Source of the DNA: Polaribacter sp. SA4-12
GTDB lineage: Bacteria > Bacteroidota > Bacteroidia > Flavobacteriales > Flavobacteriaceae
Assembly: GCF_002163675.1 (NCBI RefSeq)
Contig: NZ_CP019334.1
Coordinates: 3,453,501 to 3,517,500, forward strand
Direction of reading: 5' to 3'
DNA: 64,000 nucleotides
Positions 26,157-35,751 of the stretch are shown piece after piece. The translations under genes and the position numbers were made by a program. The notes beneath the pieces are model-generated. The model was not told where the DNA came from and ran no database searches. It saw nothing but the letters and a program-made list of their open reading frames with translations. Within the stretch, counting starts at the first letter, position 1, and the number at the start of each line of letters is the position of its first letter.

Positions 26157-26190
26157 AAAAAAATCCGATAGAAATTTCTATCGGATTTTT
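26157..26190. terminator. Bidirectional terminator between metal cluster and groEL
   Basis: A 14-bp stem, AAAAATCCGATAGA (26159-26172) with TCTATCGGATTTTT (26177-26190), loop AATT, flanked by A and T runs. It sits between convergent genes. Confidence 0.85.
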
Positions 26191-26227
26191 ATAAATATAA
26201 TTTTGGCAAGAATGAGATACTTGCAAA

Positions 26228-26240
26228 CCCACGCTGTGGG

Positions 26241-26243
<3 letters not shown>
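26228..26243 (-). repeat. Stop-codon hairpin, copy at groEL
   Basis: On the minus strand TAACCCACAGCGTGGG begins with the groEL TAA and forms CCCAC-AGC-GTGGG. It matches the receptor-gene copy at 14 of 16 positions. Confidence 0.6.
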
Positions 26244-27878
<1,635 letters not shown>

Positions 27879-27921
27879 TTAATTTTGTGTATTCGTTTAA
27901 TTGTTTAAAAGTGTAATCGTT

Positions 27922-27950
27922 ACAACTGCTAACTGCAACTGTAAACTGAA
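27922..27950. repeat. AACTG short-period repeat in the groES-groEL gap
   Basis: AACTG occurs four times at 6-7 base spacing (27924, 27931, 27937 and 27944). A related CAGTT-type array lies at 53289-53319. The array is transcribed between groES and groEL as (CAGTT)n. Confidence 0.5.
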
Positions 27951-27954
27951 TACT

Positions 27955-28230
27955 TTATATAATTGCAAGAATATCAGATTCACGCATCATTAAATAATCT
28001 TTTCCTTCTAGCTTTAAATCTGTACCACCATATTTGCTATACAAAACAGTGTCACCAACTTTTACAGTTAAAGGTTCGTCAACTTTACCGTTTCCAACTG
28101 CAACAACAGTTCCTTTTTGTGGTTTTTCTTTTGCATTATCTGGTATAATTAATCCAGATGCTGTTTTTGTTTCTGCTGGTGCAGGTTCTACAAGAACTCT
28201 GTCTGCTAAAGGTTTTATGTTTAATCCCAT
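27955..28230 (-). CDS. groS: Co-chaperonin GroES
   Basis: 10-kDa lid of the GroEL chamber. The 91 residues contain [19 protein letters not shown], with the mobile loop [17 protein letters not shown], then [10 protein letters not shown] and [20 protein letters not shown]. No TAnnTTTG box is visible upstream; instead a GTCAG/CTGAC inverted repeat lies 42-73 bases before the start, which could be part of a heat-shock promoter. Confidence 0.98.
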   Translation of the reverse strand: MGLNIKPLADRVLVEPAPAETKTASGLIIPDNAKEKPQKGTVVAVGNGKVDEPLTVKVGDTVLYSKYGGTDLKLEGKDYLMMRESDILAII

Positions 28231-28271
28231 TTTATATAAATTTTGAATTATTTTTTTACAGTTAGTAAATA

Positions 28272-28303
28272 GTCAGAAATTGTGCCATTACAATAAAACT
28301 GAC
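28272..28303 (-). promoter_or_regulatory. Candidate heat-shock control site upstream of groES
   Basis: GTCAG (28272-28276) and CTGAC (28299-28303) are inverted complements 22 bases apart. On the minus strand the site reads TGTCAG, T-rich spacer, TGGCACAATTTCTGAC. No CIRCE element and no standard -7 box are visible before groES. The assignment is inference from position only. Confidence 0.35.
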
Positions 28304-28341
28304 AATTTTTCTTTGATTGATTTTATTATTAAAAATTAAAC

Positions 28342-28378
28342 AAAAAAAATGCCAACGTGTCATTCACATTGGCATTTT
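28342..28378 (-). terminator. Terminator of the miaB-to-secG transcript
   Basis: AAAATGCCAA-C-GTG (28346-28359) pairs with CAC-A-TTGGCATTTT (28365-28378) with one mismatch and a 5-base loop. On the minus strand it is followed by eight T. It lies 21 bases beyond the secG stop and separates secG from groESL. Confidence 0.8.
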
Positions 28379-28398
28379 AAGTTATTTCTAACAGATAA

Positions 28399-28731
28399 TT
28401 ATTTTAAACTATCGTTAGTTGAAGGAGTTGTTGTTTCAACAGGAGCAGTAGTTTCAATACCATCTAAAGTATTGTCTAATTTAAAGTTGTTGTCTCCACC
28501 TCTTGGAATTGCAAAATTTGCTAATAAAATTAATACAAACATAGCAATTGCTAAAGTCCAAGTTGTTCTGTCTAAAAAGTTGTTTGTGTTTTGCACACCA
28601 CCTAATGATGCTCCACCACCACCTCCAAAAGAAGAAGATAATCCTCCACCTTTAGGATTTTGTACCATCACTATTAAGATTAATGCAATGGCTACAATCA
28701 AAATTAGAATTAAAAACGCTGTGTAACTCAT
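28399..28731 (-). CDS. secG: Preprotein translocase subunit SecG
   Basis: Accessory subunit of the SecYEG translocon. Two membrane spans (residues 4-22 and 57-77) flank the family loop VQNPKGGGLSSSFGGGGGAS, here with the typical Gly-rich segment. The C-terminal tail is Thr/Pro-rich. The length of 110 residues is normal. It overlaps the upstream TPR gene by 4 bases (ATGA). Confidence 0.93.
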   Translation of the reverse strand: MSYTAFLILILIVAIALILIVMVQNPKGGGLSSSFGGGGGASLGGVQNTNNFLDRTTWTLAIAMFVLILLANFAIPRGGDNNFKLDNTLDGIETTAPVETTTPSTNDSLK

Positions 28732-29516
28732 GATTTATTTTTTTGTAAAATTTGTATTCTTTTAATTTGGTCTGCAAAGAAACCACTTTTTTCTGGATAT
28801 TTCAAACTTAAAATTCGATAAGCTTGTATTGCATTTTCATACTTTTTTTGCTCTAAGTATACTTTGGCCAAAGTTTGTGTCATTAATGACGAATCTTGCT
28901 TGTTTTTTGCAACAGGAACAGCAATTGTCTTATCTTTTGCTAAAGGCTTTATTTTAGGATTATTCTGAATGAATTTATTAATTAAATCAACCTTTTTAGT
29001 GGTTTTTTCAACTTGTTTTTCAGTTTCTCTTACAATTGGTTTTCTGGTTGAAAGTTGCAGCCATTCACCAAAAGAATGATTTTCTGCGGATGAAAATGAA
29101 ATAGGCTTACCAATTTCTAACTTTTCTGTTACTTCAATAATTTCTTCTTCAATTACTTCCTCTATTATTTTAATAGGTTTTTCTATTGATGTTTTAATTA
29201 TTGAAGAAGCCTCTTTACTGATTTTTTCTTCAGAAATTTTTTCAGATATCTGTTGATGGATATCTTGTTTCTGATCATTGAAATGGTTTGTTGTTATATA
29301 ATTGAATAAAACAGTTCTGTCTGTTGTGTAAGAGGCAGTTATTTTTAATTCGTTATTGTATTTAAAACTATCTTGATTTTTTAATCCTTTTAAATATAAA
29401 GCTCTAGCGGCTTGAAAATATGGAAATTCTTCAACAATAGATTTTAACTCAGCAGTTTCTAATTGCTGAATATTTTCTTTTTTGCTTAAAATTTCTGTAA
29501 ATTTTGAAACTACCAT
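28728..29516 (-). CDS. TPR-like hypothetical protein between lptE and secG
   Basis: A 262-residue soluble protein without signal peptide. The N-terminal region (MVVSKFTEILSKKENIQQ, FPYFQAARALYLKGLKNQD) looks helical and TPR-like, the middle (90-160) is rich in Glu, Ile and Lys and probably disordered, and the C-terminus has a clear TPR: MTQTLAKVYLEQKKYENAIQ followed by YRILSLKYPEKSGFFADQIK. It overlaps lptE by 7 bases and secG by 4, a conserved flavobacterial arrangement. Its link to LPS export or secretion is unproven. Confidence 0.75.
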   Translation of the reverse strand: MVVSKFTEILSKKENIQQLETAELKSIVEEFPYFQAARALYLKGLKNQDSFKYNNELKITASYTTDRTVLFNYITTNHFNDQKQDIHQQISEKISEEKISKEASSIIKTSIEKPIKIIEEVIEEEIIEVTEKLEIGKPISFSSAENHSFGEWLQLSTRKPIVRETEKQVEKTTKKVDLINKFIQNNPKIKPLAKDKTIAVPVAKNKQDSSLMTQTLAKVYLEQKKYENAIQAYRILSLKYPEKSGFFADQIKRIQILQKNKS

Positions 29517-30022
29517 TTTGCAACTGAAGCGTTAAAGATATCTTGTGTTATTCTTTCTATAATTTCATCTAAAGCTGTTTCTAGAACACTACCAGTAAGT
29601 TGTTCAGTAGCTCCGTAATCTGAATAAAAAGAAAATTGTTTTTCAAAATCATCTTTCTCAATTAATTTATTTACAAAACGAACATTTACAGTAATTGTAA
29701 GTCTGTTTTGCGCAGCCTTTTGATCCGCAGTTGCACTCATTGGGGTAATCCTATAACCTGTTATTTCTCCGCTAAAGTATAAATCTCCGTTAGAAGTTAC
29801 GGTTGTTAAATTAGTTTGTCTTGTAAATAAATCAAGCATTTCTATTGTGAATAGCTGGCTTAGACCTGGTTCAACTAAAGGGGCCTGATTTTTGAAGAAA
29901 TCTATTTGAAGTGTTTTTGCATCTCCTGTACTTCCTCCTGTCATAGAATATGGCCATGATTTGCAAGAAATCATTAATATAGAACTGATAGAAAGGAATG
30001 TTATAAATAATAGTTTTTTCAT
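29510..30022 (-). CDS. lptE: LptE-like LPS-assembly lipoprotein
   Basis: Outer-membrane lipoprotein plug partner of LptD in lipopolysaccharide insertion. I start it at the ATG at 30022 (MKKLLFITFLSISSILMISC), with Cys20 as the lipidated residue; 170 residues. The mature part has YSMTGGSTGDAKTLQIDFF, GLSQLFTIEMLDLFTRQTNL, GDLYFSGEITGYRITPM and QNRLTITVNVRF, the pattern of the Bacteroidota LptE family (DUF4136-like fold). It lies 105 bases downstream of the sigma-54 activator. Confidence 0.85.
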   Translation of the reverse strand: MKKLLFITFLSISSILMISCKSWPYSMTGGSTGDAKTLQIDFFKNQAPLVEPGLSQLFTIEMLDLFTRQTNLTTVTSNGDLYFSGEITGYRITPMSATADQKAAQNRLTITVNVRFVNKLIEKDDFEKQFSFYSDYGATEQLTGSVLETALDEIIERITQDIFNASVAKW

Positions 30023-30127
30023 AATTTTTAAAATTTTATCGATACAATTTCGAGGAAAAATCGAAATCACTCGAACTGATAGTTTGTTTACAATTGTACA
30101 AATAAACGATTCAACAATTACTCAGTT

Positions 30128-31351
30128 TTACAAATCGTATTGTTTAATTTTTCGGTATAATGTTCTTTCTGAAATACCTAGTTCTTTAGCAGCAAGTTTA
30201 CGTTTGTTACTGTTTTTTTCTAAAGATTTTTTAATCATTTCAATTTCTTTGTCTTGTAAAGATAAAGATTCGTCTTCTTCGATAGTCTCAATAAAATCAT
30301 AATCTTTTTCTGCGGATGCATTTTGAGGAATATTCAATACTTCTACATTATTGTCTATTTCCTCTTTTTCTCCGTAGATTTTTTCAATCAATTGGTGATT
30401 TTCTGCTTGTACTTCTTCTACATTTCCACTCTTCATTAAATCTAACGTCAACTTTTTTAAATCGTTGATGTCATTACGCATATCAAATAATATTTTATAC
30501 ATAATGTCACGTTCCGTAGAAAAATCATTGTCTTTCTTGCCACCAATTACAGCAGGTAAATTACCATTGTTATTTGGTAAGTATTGTTGTAATTTAACAG
30601 CAGAAACAATTCTTTCTTCTTCAATAACAGAGATTTGTTCAGCTAAGTTTTTTAACTGACGGATGTTTCCTGGAAAACGATAGTTCAATAATATTTTCAC
30701 AGCTTTTTCATCTAAGCGAATAGAAGGCATTCTGTATTTTTGAGCAAAATCTGCAGCAAATTTTCTAAATAATAAATGAATATCTTCTTCACGCTCTCTT
30801 AATGCTGGTAAATGAATTTCTACAGTACTTAATCGGTAATATAAATCTTCTCTAAAACGTTCTTTTTGAATAGCAGATTGCATATTTACATTTGTTGCAG
30901 CTACAATTCTAACATTGCTTTTTATTACTTTAGAAGAACCTACTTTTATGAATTCACCATTTTCTAAAACACGTAATAAACGTACTTGAGTTGTTAATGG
31001 CAATTCACCAACTTCATCTAAAAAGATAGTTCCTCCATCAGCAACTTCAAAATATCCTTTTCTGTCTTGTGTTGCGCCTGTAAATGAACCTTTTTCATGT
31101 CCAAATAACTCACTATCAATTGTTCCTTCAGGAATTGCACCACAGTTTACTGCAATGTATTTTGCATGTTTTCTGTGTGATAATGAATGTATTATTTTAG
31201 GAATATTTTCTTTACCAACTCCACTTTCTCCAGTAACTAAAACAGAAATATCAGTAGGAGCAACTCTTACTGCTTTTTCTAAAGCACGGTTTAAGTGAAT
31301 ATCGTTACCGATAATTCCAAAACGTTGTTTTAATGCTTGTAAGTTTTCCAT
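30128..31351 (-). CDS. Sigma-54-dependent transcriptional activator without receiver domain
   Basis: Enhancer-binding AAA+ activator of 407 residues. It starts directly with the AAA domain: Walker A GESGVGKE, FGHEKGSFTGA (the GAFTGA loop, here with Ser), GTIFLDEVGELPL (Walker B) and R-finger region REDLYYRLSTVEIHLPALRE. The linker (300-360) is Glu/Asn-rich. The C-terminal Fis-type helix-turn-helix is KLAAKELGISERTLYRKIKQ. There is no N-terminal sensor, as in other flavobacterial homologues located between miaB and lptE. Its target genes cannot be told from this window. Confidence 0.9.
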   Translation of the reverse strand: MENLQALKQRFGIIGNDIHLNRALEKAVRVAPTDISVLVTGESGVGKENIPKIIHSLSHRKHAKYIAVNCGAIPEGTIDSELFGHEKGSFTGATQDRKGYFEVADGGTIFLDEVGELPLTTQVRLLRVLENGEFIKVGSSKVIKSNVRIVAATNVNMQSAIQKERFREDLYYRLSTVEIHLPALREREEDIHLLFRKFAADFAQKYRMPSIRLDEKAVKILLNYRFPGNIRQLKNLAEQISVIEEERIVSAVKLQQYLPNNNGNLPAVIGGKKDNDFSTERDIMYKILFDMRNDINDLKKLTLDLMKSGNVEEVQAENHQLIEKIYGEKEEIDNNVEVLNIPQNASAEKDYDFIETIEEDESLSLQDKEIEMIKKSLEKNSNKRKLAAKELGISERTLYRKIKQYDL

Positions 31352-31383
31352 ATTTTCTTTTTTGAAACAGGATTATTTTGATT

Positions 31384-31409
31384 CAAGAAACAAGATGTCT
31401 TGTTTCTTG
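31384..31409. terminator. Hairpin between miaB and the sigma-54 activator gene
   Basis: CAAGAAACAAGA (31384-31395) and TCTTGTTTCTTG (31398-31409) form a perfect 12-bp stem with a 2-base loop. A T-run follows on the plus strand only, so it may act as an attenuator or RNA-end stabiliser rather than a standard terminator for miaB. Confidence 0.5.
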
Positions 31410-31470
31410 AGTTTTTTGTCAATTATTTATAGAAAAGAAATTTAATTTCTAAAGCTCTATAATTCTTAAT

Positions 31471-31543
31471 TATGCTTAGCCCTGATTGAAGTGGCATCCT
31501 TTTTGTTTTTACAAAAAGATACAACGTAAAGCAGGAAATAGCT
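31471..31543 (-). repeat. 3'-UTR hairpin repeat, copy 1 (after miaB)
   Basis: In the miaB mRNA sense it begins AGCTATTTCCTGCTTTACG one base after the stop codon, and ends CAATCAGGGCTAAGCAT. Pairing is GCT/AGC and CCTG/CAGG (outer), then ATC/GAT with CTTTTTG/CAAAAAG (inner). Relatives lie at 41561-41640 and 42787-42864. Confidence 0.65.
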
Positions 31544-31544
31544 T

Positions 31545-32999
31545 CTAATTATTATCAGAATACCCAACAGCAGTTCCTTTTAAGGTTGCCGATGTACAAT
31601 CTTCTACTTTTACCATTACAAAATCACCTAATTTATAATCGCCTTTTGCAAAAACCGCAACGGTATTTTGTGTATTTCTACCTTTCCATTCATTTGGGTT
31701 TTTCTTAGAAGTACCTTCAATTAAAAATTCTTCTGTTTTACCTAAATGTTGTTGTGTTCTATATAAAGCGTGTTCTTGTTGTAGGTCGATAATTTCTTGT
31801 AATCTGCGTTTTTTTACTGCATGAGGAACATCATCTTCCATTTTTTTAGCAGCTAAAGTTCCTGGTCTTTCAGAATATGTAAACATAAAACCGAAGTCAT
31901 ACTTTACATATTTCATCAAATCTAAAGTGTCTTGATGATCTTCTTCTGTTTCTCCACAAAAACCAACAATCATATCTTGTGATAAAGACATTTCTGGAAC
32001 AATCTTAAAAATATTGTCAATTAATGTAATGTATTCTTCACGCGTATGTTGTCTGTTCATCGCTTTTAGCATATTGTTACTTCCACTTTGAACAGGTAAA
32101 TGAAGATATTTACAGATATTCTTGTGTTTTGCCATTGTGTAAATTACATCTAAACTAATATCTTGAGGGTTAGACGTTGCAAAACGAAAACGTGTTTTAG
32201 GAAATTGAGTAGCACACATATCTAACAACTGAGCAAAATTTACAGCAGTTGCTTGTGCCATTTCTGTTGCTTTATTAAAATCTTTTTTAAGACCACCTCC
32301 ATACCATAAAAAGCTATCTACATTTTGGCCTAAAAGTGTAATTTCTTTATAATTTTGGTCAACCATAGATTGAATTTCCTCTAAAACACTCTTTGGATCA
32401 CGACTTCTTTCGCGTCCACGAGTAAAAGGAACCACACAAAAAGTACACATATTGTCACAACCTCTTGTAATAGAAACAAATGCTGTAACTCCGTTAGAAT
32501 TTAATCTTACAGGAGCAATATCTCCATATGTTTCTTCTTTTGATAAAATTACATTTACTGCATCTCTACCTTCATTAACTTCTTGCAATAAATTTGGTAA
32601 GTCTTTATAAGCATCTGGACCAACAACTAAGTCTACGATTTTTTCTTCTTCTAAGAATTTTTCTTTTAAACGTTCGGCCATACAACCTAAAACGCCAACT
32701 TTCATATTTTTATTTACTTGTTTTACAGCGTTGTATTTTTGTAATCTTTTACGAATAGTTGTTTCTGCTTTTTCTCTAATTGAGCAAGTGTTAACTAATA
32801 CCAAATCTGCTTCTTCAAGCACTTGAGTTGTGTTATAACCTTGTTTATCTAATATAGCAGCAACAATCTCACTATCGTTCATATTCATTTGACAGCCATA
32901 GCTTTCAATGAATAATTTTTTAGTGTTTTGTTTTTTATTTTCAGTTACAAGAGCCTTTCCTTGTATTTTGTCGTCTATGATTTTTTCTACGTGTTCCAT
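31545..32999 (-). CDS. miaB: tRNA-2-methylthio-N6-dimethylallyladenosine synthase MiaB
   Basis: Radical-SAM methylthiotransferase that converts i6A37 to ms2i6A37 in tRNAs reading UNN codons. Domains in order: UPF0004 N-terminal (FIESYGCQMNMNDSEIVAAI, with further cluster Cys in LVNTCSIREKAE and VGVLGCMAERL), the radical SAM core with TRGCDNMCTFCVVPFTRGRE (CxxxCxxC), and a C-terminal TRAM domain ending in CTSATLKGTAVGY. The length of 484 residues is normal. It has its own promoter and is followed by the 3'-UTR repeat. Confidence 0.96.
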   Translation of the reverse strand: MEHVEKIIDDKIQGKALVTENKKQNTKKLFIESYGCQMNMNDSEIVAAILDKQGYNTTQVLEEADLVLVNTCSIREKAETTIRKRLQKYNAVKQVNKNMKVGVLGCMAERLKEKFLEEEKIVDLVVGPDAYKDLPNLLQEVNEGRDAVNVILSKEETYGDIAPVRLNSNGVTAFVSITRGCDNMCTFCVVPFTRGRERSRDPKSVLEEIQSMVDQNYKEITLLGQNVDSFLWYGGGLKKDFNKATEMAQATAVNFAQLLDMCATQFPKTRFRFATSNPQDISLDVIYTMAKHKNICKYLHLPVQSGSNNMLKAMNRQHTREEYITLIDNIFKIVPEMSLSQDMIVGFCGETEEDHQDTLDLMKYVKYDFGFMFTYSERPGTLAAKKMEDDVPHAVKKRRLQEIIDLQQEHALYRTQQHLGKTEEFLIEGTSKKNPNEWKGRNTQNTVAVFAKGDYKLGDFVMVKVEDCTSATLKGTAVGYSDNN

Positions 33000-33025
33000 C
33001 TATCAATTTATCATTAAAGGGTGAG

Positions 33026-33060
33026 CAAAGATACAACCAAATTTGAATTTTTGTGACAAA
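33026..33060 (-). promoter_or_regulatory. Promoter of miaB
   Basis: On the minus strand TTTG (33060-33057), 23 bases, TATCTTTG (33033-33026). The -7 box ends 26 bases before the ATG. Confidence 0.65.
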
Positions 33061-33201
33061 TTGGCAGAAAAAATAATCTACCAATTCTATTATTTATTTA
33101 TTGAAAAATGAAGAAATAATTTTTTTTTACAAAAAACTGTCTACTTTTGCAAATGAGAATAATACGTTTTTGAAGCGTTTTTATTGATAAAAGAAAGATA
33201 A

Positions 33202-35715
33202 ATGGCAAAGAATTTAGTAATTGTAGAGTCACCAGCAAAAGCAAAAACCATCGAGAAATTTCTTGGAAAAGATTTTCAAGTAGAATCTAGTTATGGTCAT
33301 ATTGCAGACTTACCATCCAAAGAATTGGGTATTGATGTAGAAGGAGATTTTAGTCCAAAATATATTATTTCAGACGATAAAAAACCAGTTGTAAAGAAGC
33401 TAAAAGCTTTAGCGAAAAAAGCAGACATTGTTTGGTTAGCGAGTGATGAGGATAGAGAGGGTGAAGCAATTGCTTGGCATTTGAAAGAACAATTAGGTTT
33501 AAAAGAAGAGAATACAAAACGTATTGTTTTTCATGAAATTACTAAGAAAGCCATATTAAATGCAGTCGAAAATCCTAGAGATATAGACTATAATATGGTA
33601 AACGCACAACAAGCACGTAGAGTTTTAGACAGACTTGTTGGATATGAACTATCTCCAGTTTTATGGAGAAAAGTTAAAGGAGGTTTATCTGCAGGAAGAG
33701 TGCAATCTGTTGCTGTTAGATTAATTGTAGAAAAAGAAAGAAGTATTTACGAATTTAATTCTGAGACACATTATAAGGTTGTTGCTGAATTTTGTAATGT
33801 AGAAGGAAAAAAGTTTAAAGCTTCAATTCCTAAGAATTTTGATTCTAAAAAATCTGCTGAAGATTTCTTAAATTCATGTTCTGATGCAGATTTTTCTATT
33901 GCTGAATTAACAAAGAAACCAGCAAAAAAATCTCCAGCAGCGCCATTTACAACTTCAACATTACAACAAGAAGCTTCTCGTAAATTAGGTTTTCCGGTTG
34001 CTAAAACAATGCAAGTTGCACAACGTTTGTATGAAGCCGGTTTAATTACTTATATGAGAACGGATAGTGTAAACTTATCTGTTGATGCAAGAGATGCAGC
34101 TGAAGAAGAAATTACAAATTACTACGGAAAAGAATATAGTAAACAACGTGTTTTTAAGTCGAAATCTAAAGGAGCTCAAGAAGCCCATGAAGCGATTAGA
34201 CCTACAAATATGAAAATGCATTCTGTTGATACTGAATATGATCAAACTAGATTGTATGATTTAATTTGGAAAAGAACATTGGCTTCTCAAATGAGTGATG
34301 CTCAGTTAGAGAGAACTAATTTTAAGATAGAAAATTCTAAAAATTCAAAAATCTTCACTGCAAATGGTGAAATGATAAAGTTTGAAGGGTTCTTAAAAGT
34401 GTATTTAGAAGGAAATGATAATGAAGATGAAGAGCAAGCAGGAATGTTACCAACGTTAAAAGTTGGTGAACATTTAGATTATACTTTTATAAATGCTACT
34501 CAGAGATTTACAAGTCCGCCTTACCGTTTTACAGAAGCTTCTTTGGTAAAACAATTAGAAGAATTAGGTATTGGTAGGCCGTCTACATACGCGCCAACAA
34601 TTTCTACAGTACAAAGAAGAGGTTATGTAGAAAAAGGAGAAGATGAAGGTCTGGAGAGAGATTATGAACAAATGATTTTATCTGCAGGAGCTGTAAAAAG
34701 CCAAATGTTGACAGAAAAAACAGGTTCTAATAAAAATAAATTAATTCCTACAGATATTGGAAATATTGTGAACGACTTTTTAGTTGCAAACTTTTCTAAT
34801 GTTTTAGATTTTGGGTTTACAGCTAAAGTAGAATCTTCTTTTGATGATATTTCTCATGGTGATGAAGATTGGATAGAAATGATAAAAGGTTTCTATACAA
34901 AGTTTCATGATACTGTAGAAGATGTTAAAGAAAATGCAGATAGAGAAAGTGGAGAACGTATTTTAGGAAAACATCCAGAAACTGGGAAAACAGTTTTAGT
35001 TCGTCTTGGTAAATTTGGACCAATTGCACAAATTGGAGCGCCAGAAGATGAAGAAAAAGTATTTGCTAGTTTAAATAAAGATCAGCATTTAGGAACAATT
35101 ACAATGGAAGAGGCATTAGAATTGTTCTTGCTTCCAAAAACATTAGGAGGATATGAAGATGAGGAAGTAATCGTTTCTAACGGACGTTTTGGGCCTTATA
35201 TTCGTTTCGGAACTATGTTTGTTTCTTTGGAAAAAGGAGAAAACCCAATGGAGGTTGATTTGCCTAGAGCAATAGAATTAATTGTTGCTAAACAAAAAGC
35301 AGACGCACCAATTTATCATTACGAAGATTTACCTGTACAGAAAGGTGTTGGACGTTTTGGACCATTTTTAAAATGGAATAATATTTTTATCAACGTAAAT
35401 AAAAAATACGATTTTGATAATCTTACTGATGATGATATTATTGAATTAATTGAAGTTAAAAAACAGAAAGAGATAGATAAAGTTCTTCACAATTGGGAAG
35501 ATGTTGGTATCCGTGTTGAAAAAGCAAGATGGGGACGGTTTAATGTTTTAAAAGGGAAAATCAAAATTGAGTTGCCAAAAACAACTGAAATTGAGAAAAT
35601 GACCAAAGAAGAGGCTGTTAAAATGATTGAAGCAAAAACTCCAAAGAAAAAGGTTGCAAAGAAAAAAGCCGTAAAGAAGAAAACTACTGCTAAAAAAACA
35701 ACGAAAAAGAAGTAG
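33202..35715 (+). CDS. topA: DNA topoisomerase I
   Basis: Type IA topoisomerase that relaxes negative supercoils. The TOPRIM domain has LVIVESPAKAKTIEKFLG and SDEDREGEAIAWHL. The active-site region is LITYMRTDSVNLS, with the catalytic Tyr near residue 285. The protein has 837 residues. Instead of zinc ribbons the C-terminus has repeated YGRFGPY-like modules (GRFGPYIRFG, GRFGPFLKWNN, ARWGRFNVLKG), which are the topoisomerase C-terminal repeats of Bacteroidota, and a final Lys-rich tail (about 20 Lys in the last 30 residues). A TACTTTTG -7 box lies at 33142-33149. Confidence 0.97.
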   Translation: MAKNLVIVESPAKAKTIEKFLGKDFQVESSYGHIADLPSKELGIDVEGDFSPKYIISDDKKPVVKKLKALAKKADIVWLASDEDREGEAIAWHLKEQLGLKEENTKRIVFHEITKKAILNAVENPRDIDYNMVNAQQARRVLDRLVGYELSPVLWRKVKGGLSAGRVQSVAVRLIVEKERSIYEFNSETHYKVVAEFCNVEGKKFKASIPKNFDSKKSAEDFLNSCSDADFSIAELTKKPAKKSPAAPFTTSTLQQEASRKLGFPVAKTMQVAQRLYEAGLITYMRTDSVNLSVDARDAAEEEITNYYGKEYSKQRVFKSKSKGAQEAHEAIRPTNMKMHSVDTEYDQTRLYDLIWKRTLASQMSDAQLERTNFKIENSKNSKIFTANGEMIKFEGFLKVYLEGNDNEDEEQAGMLPTLKVGEHLDYTFINATQRFTSPPYRFTEASLVKQLEELGIGRPSTYAPTISTVQRRGYVEKGEDEGLERDYEQMILSAGAVKSQMLTEKTGSNKNKLIPTDIGNIVNDFLVANFSNVLDFGFTAKVESSFDDISHGDEDWIEMIKGFYTKFHDTVEDVKENADRESGERILGKHPETGKTVLVRLGKFGPIAQIGAPEDEEKVFASLNKDQHLGTITMEEALELFLLPKTLGGYEDEEVIVSNGRFGPYIRFGTMFVSLEKGENPMEVDLPRAIELIVAKQKADAPIYHYEDLPVQKGVGRFGPFLKWNNIFINVNKKYDFDNLTDDDIIELIEVKKQKEIDKVLHNWEDVGIRVEKARWGRFNVLKGKIKIELPKTTEIEKMTKEEAVKMIEAKTPKKKVAKKKAVKKKTTAKKTTKKK

Positions 35716-35751
35716 GTATTTGCTATATTGCATTCCTCTTAAAAAAAATTG

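Noticed and set aside
28261..28310. Sigma-54 promoter before groES (TGGCAC on the minus strand)
   Set aside because: TGGCAC is present but the required TTGCA-type -12 element at the correct spacing reads CTGAC, so the match is incomplete.
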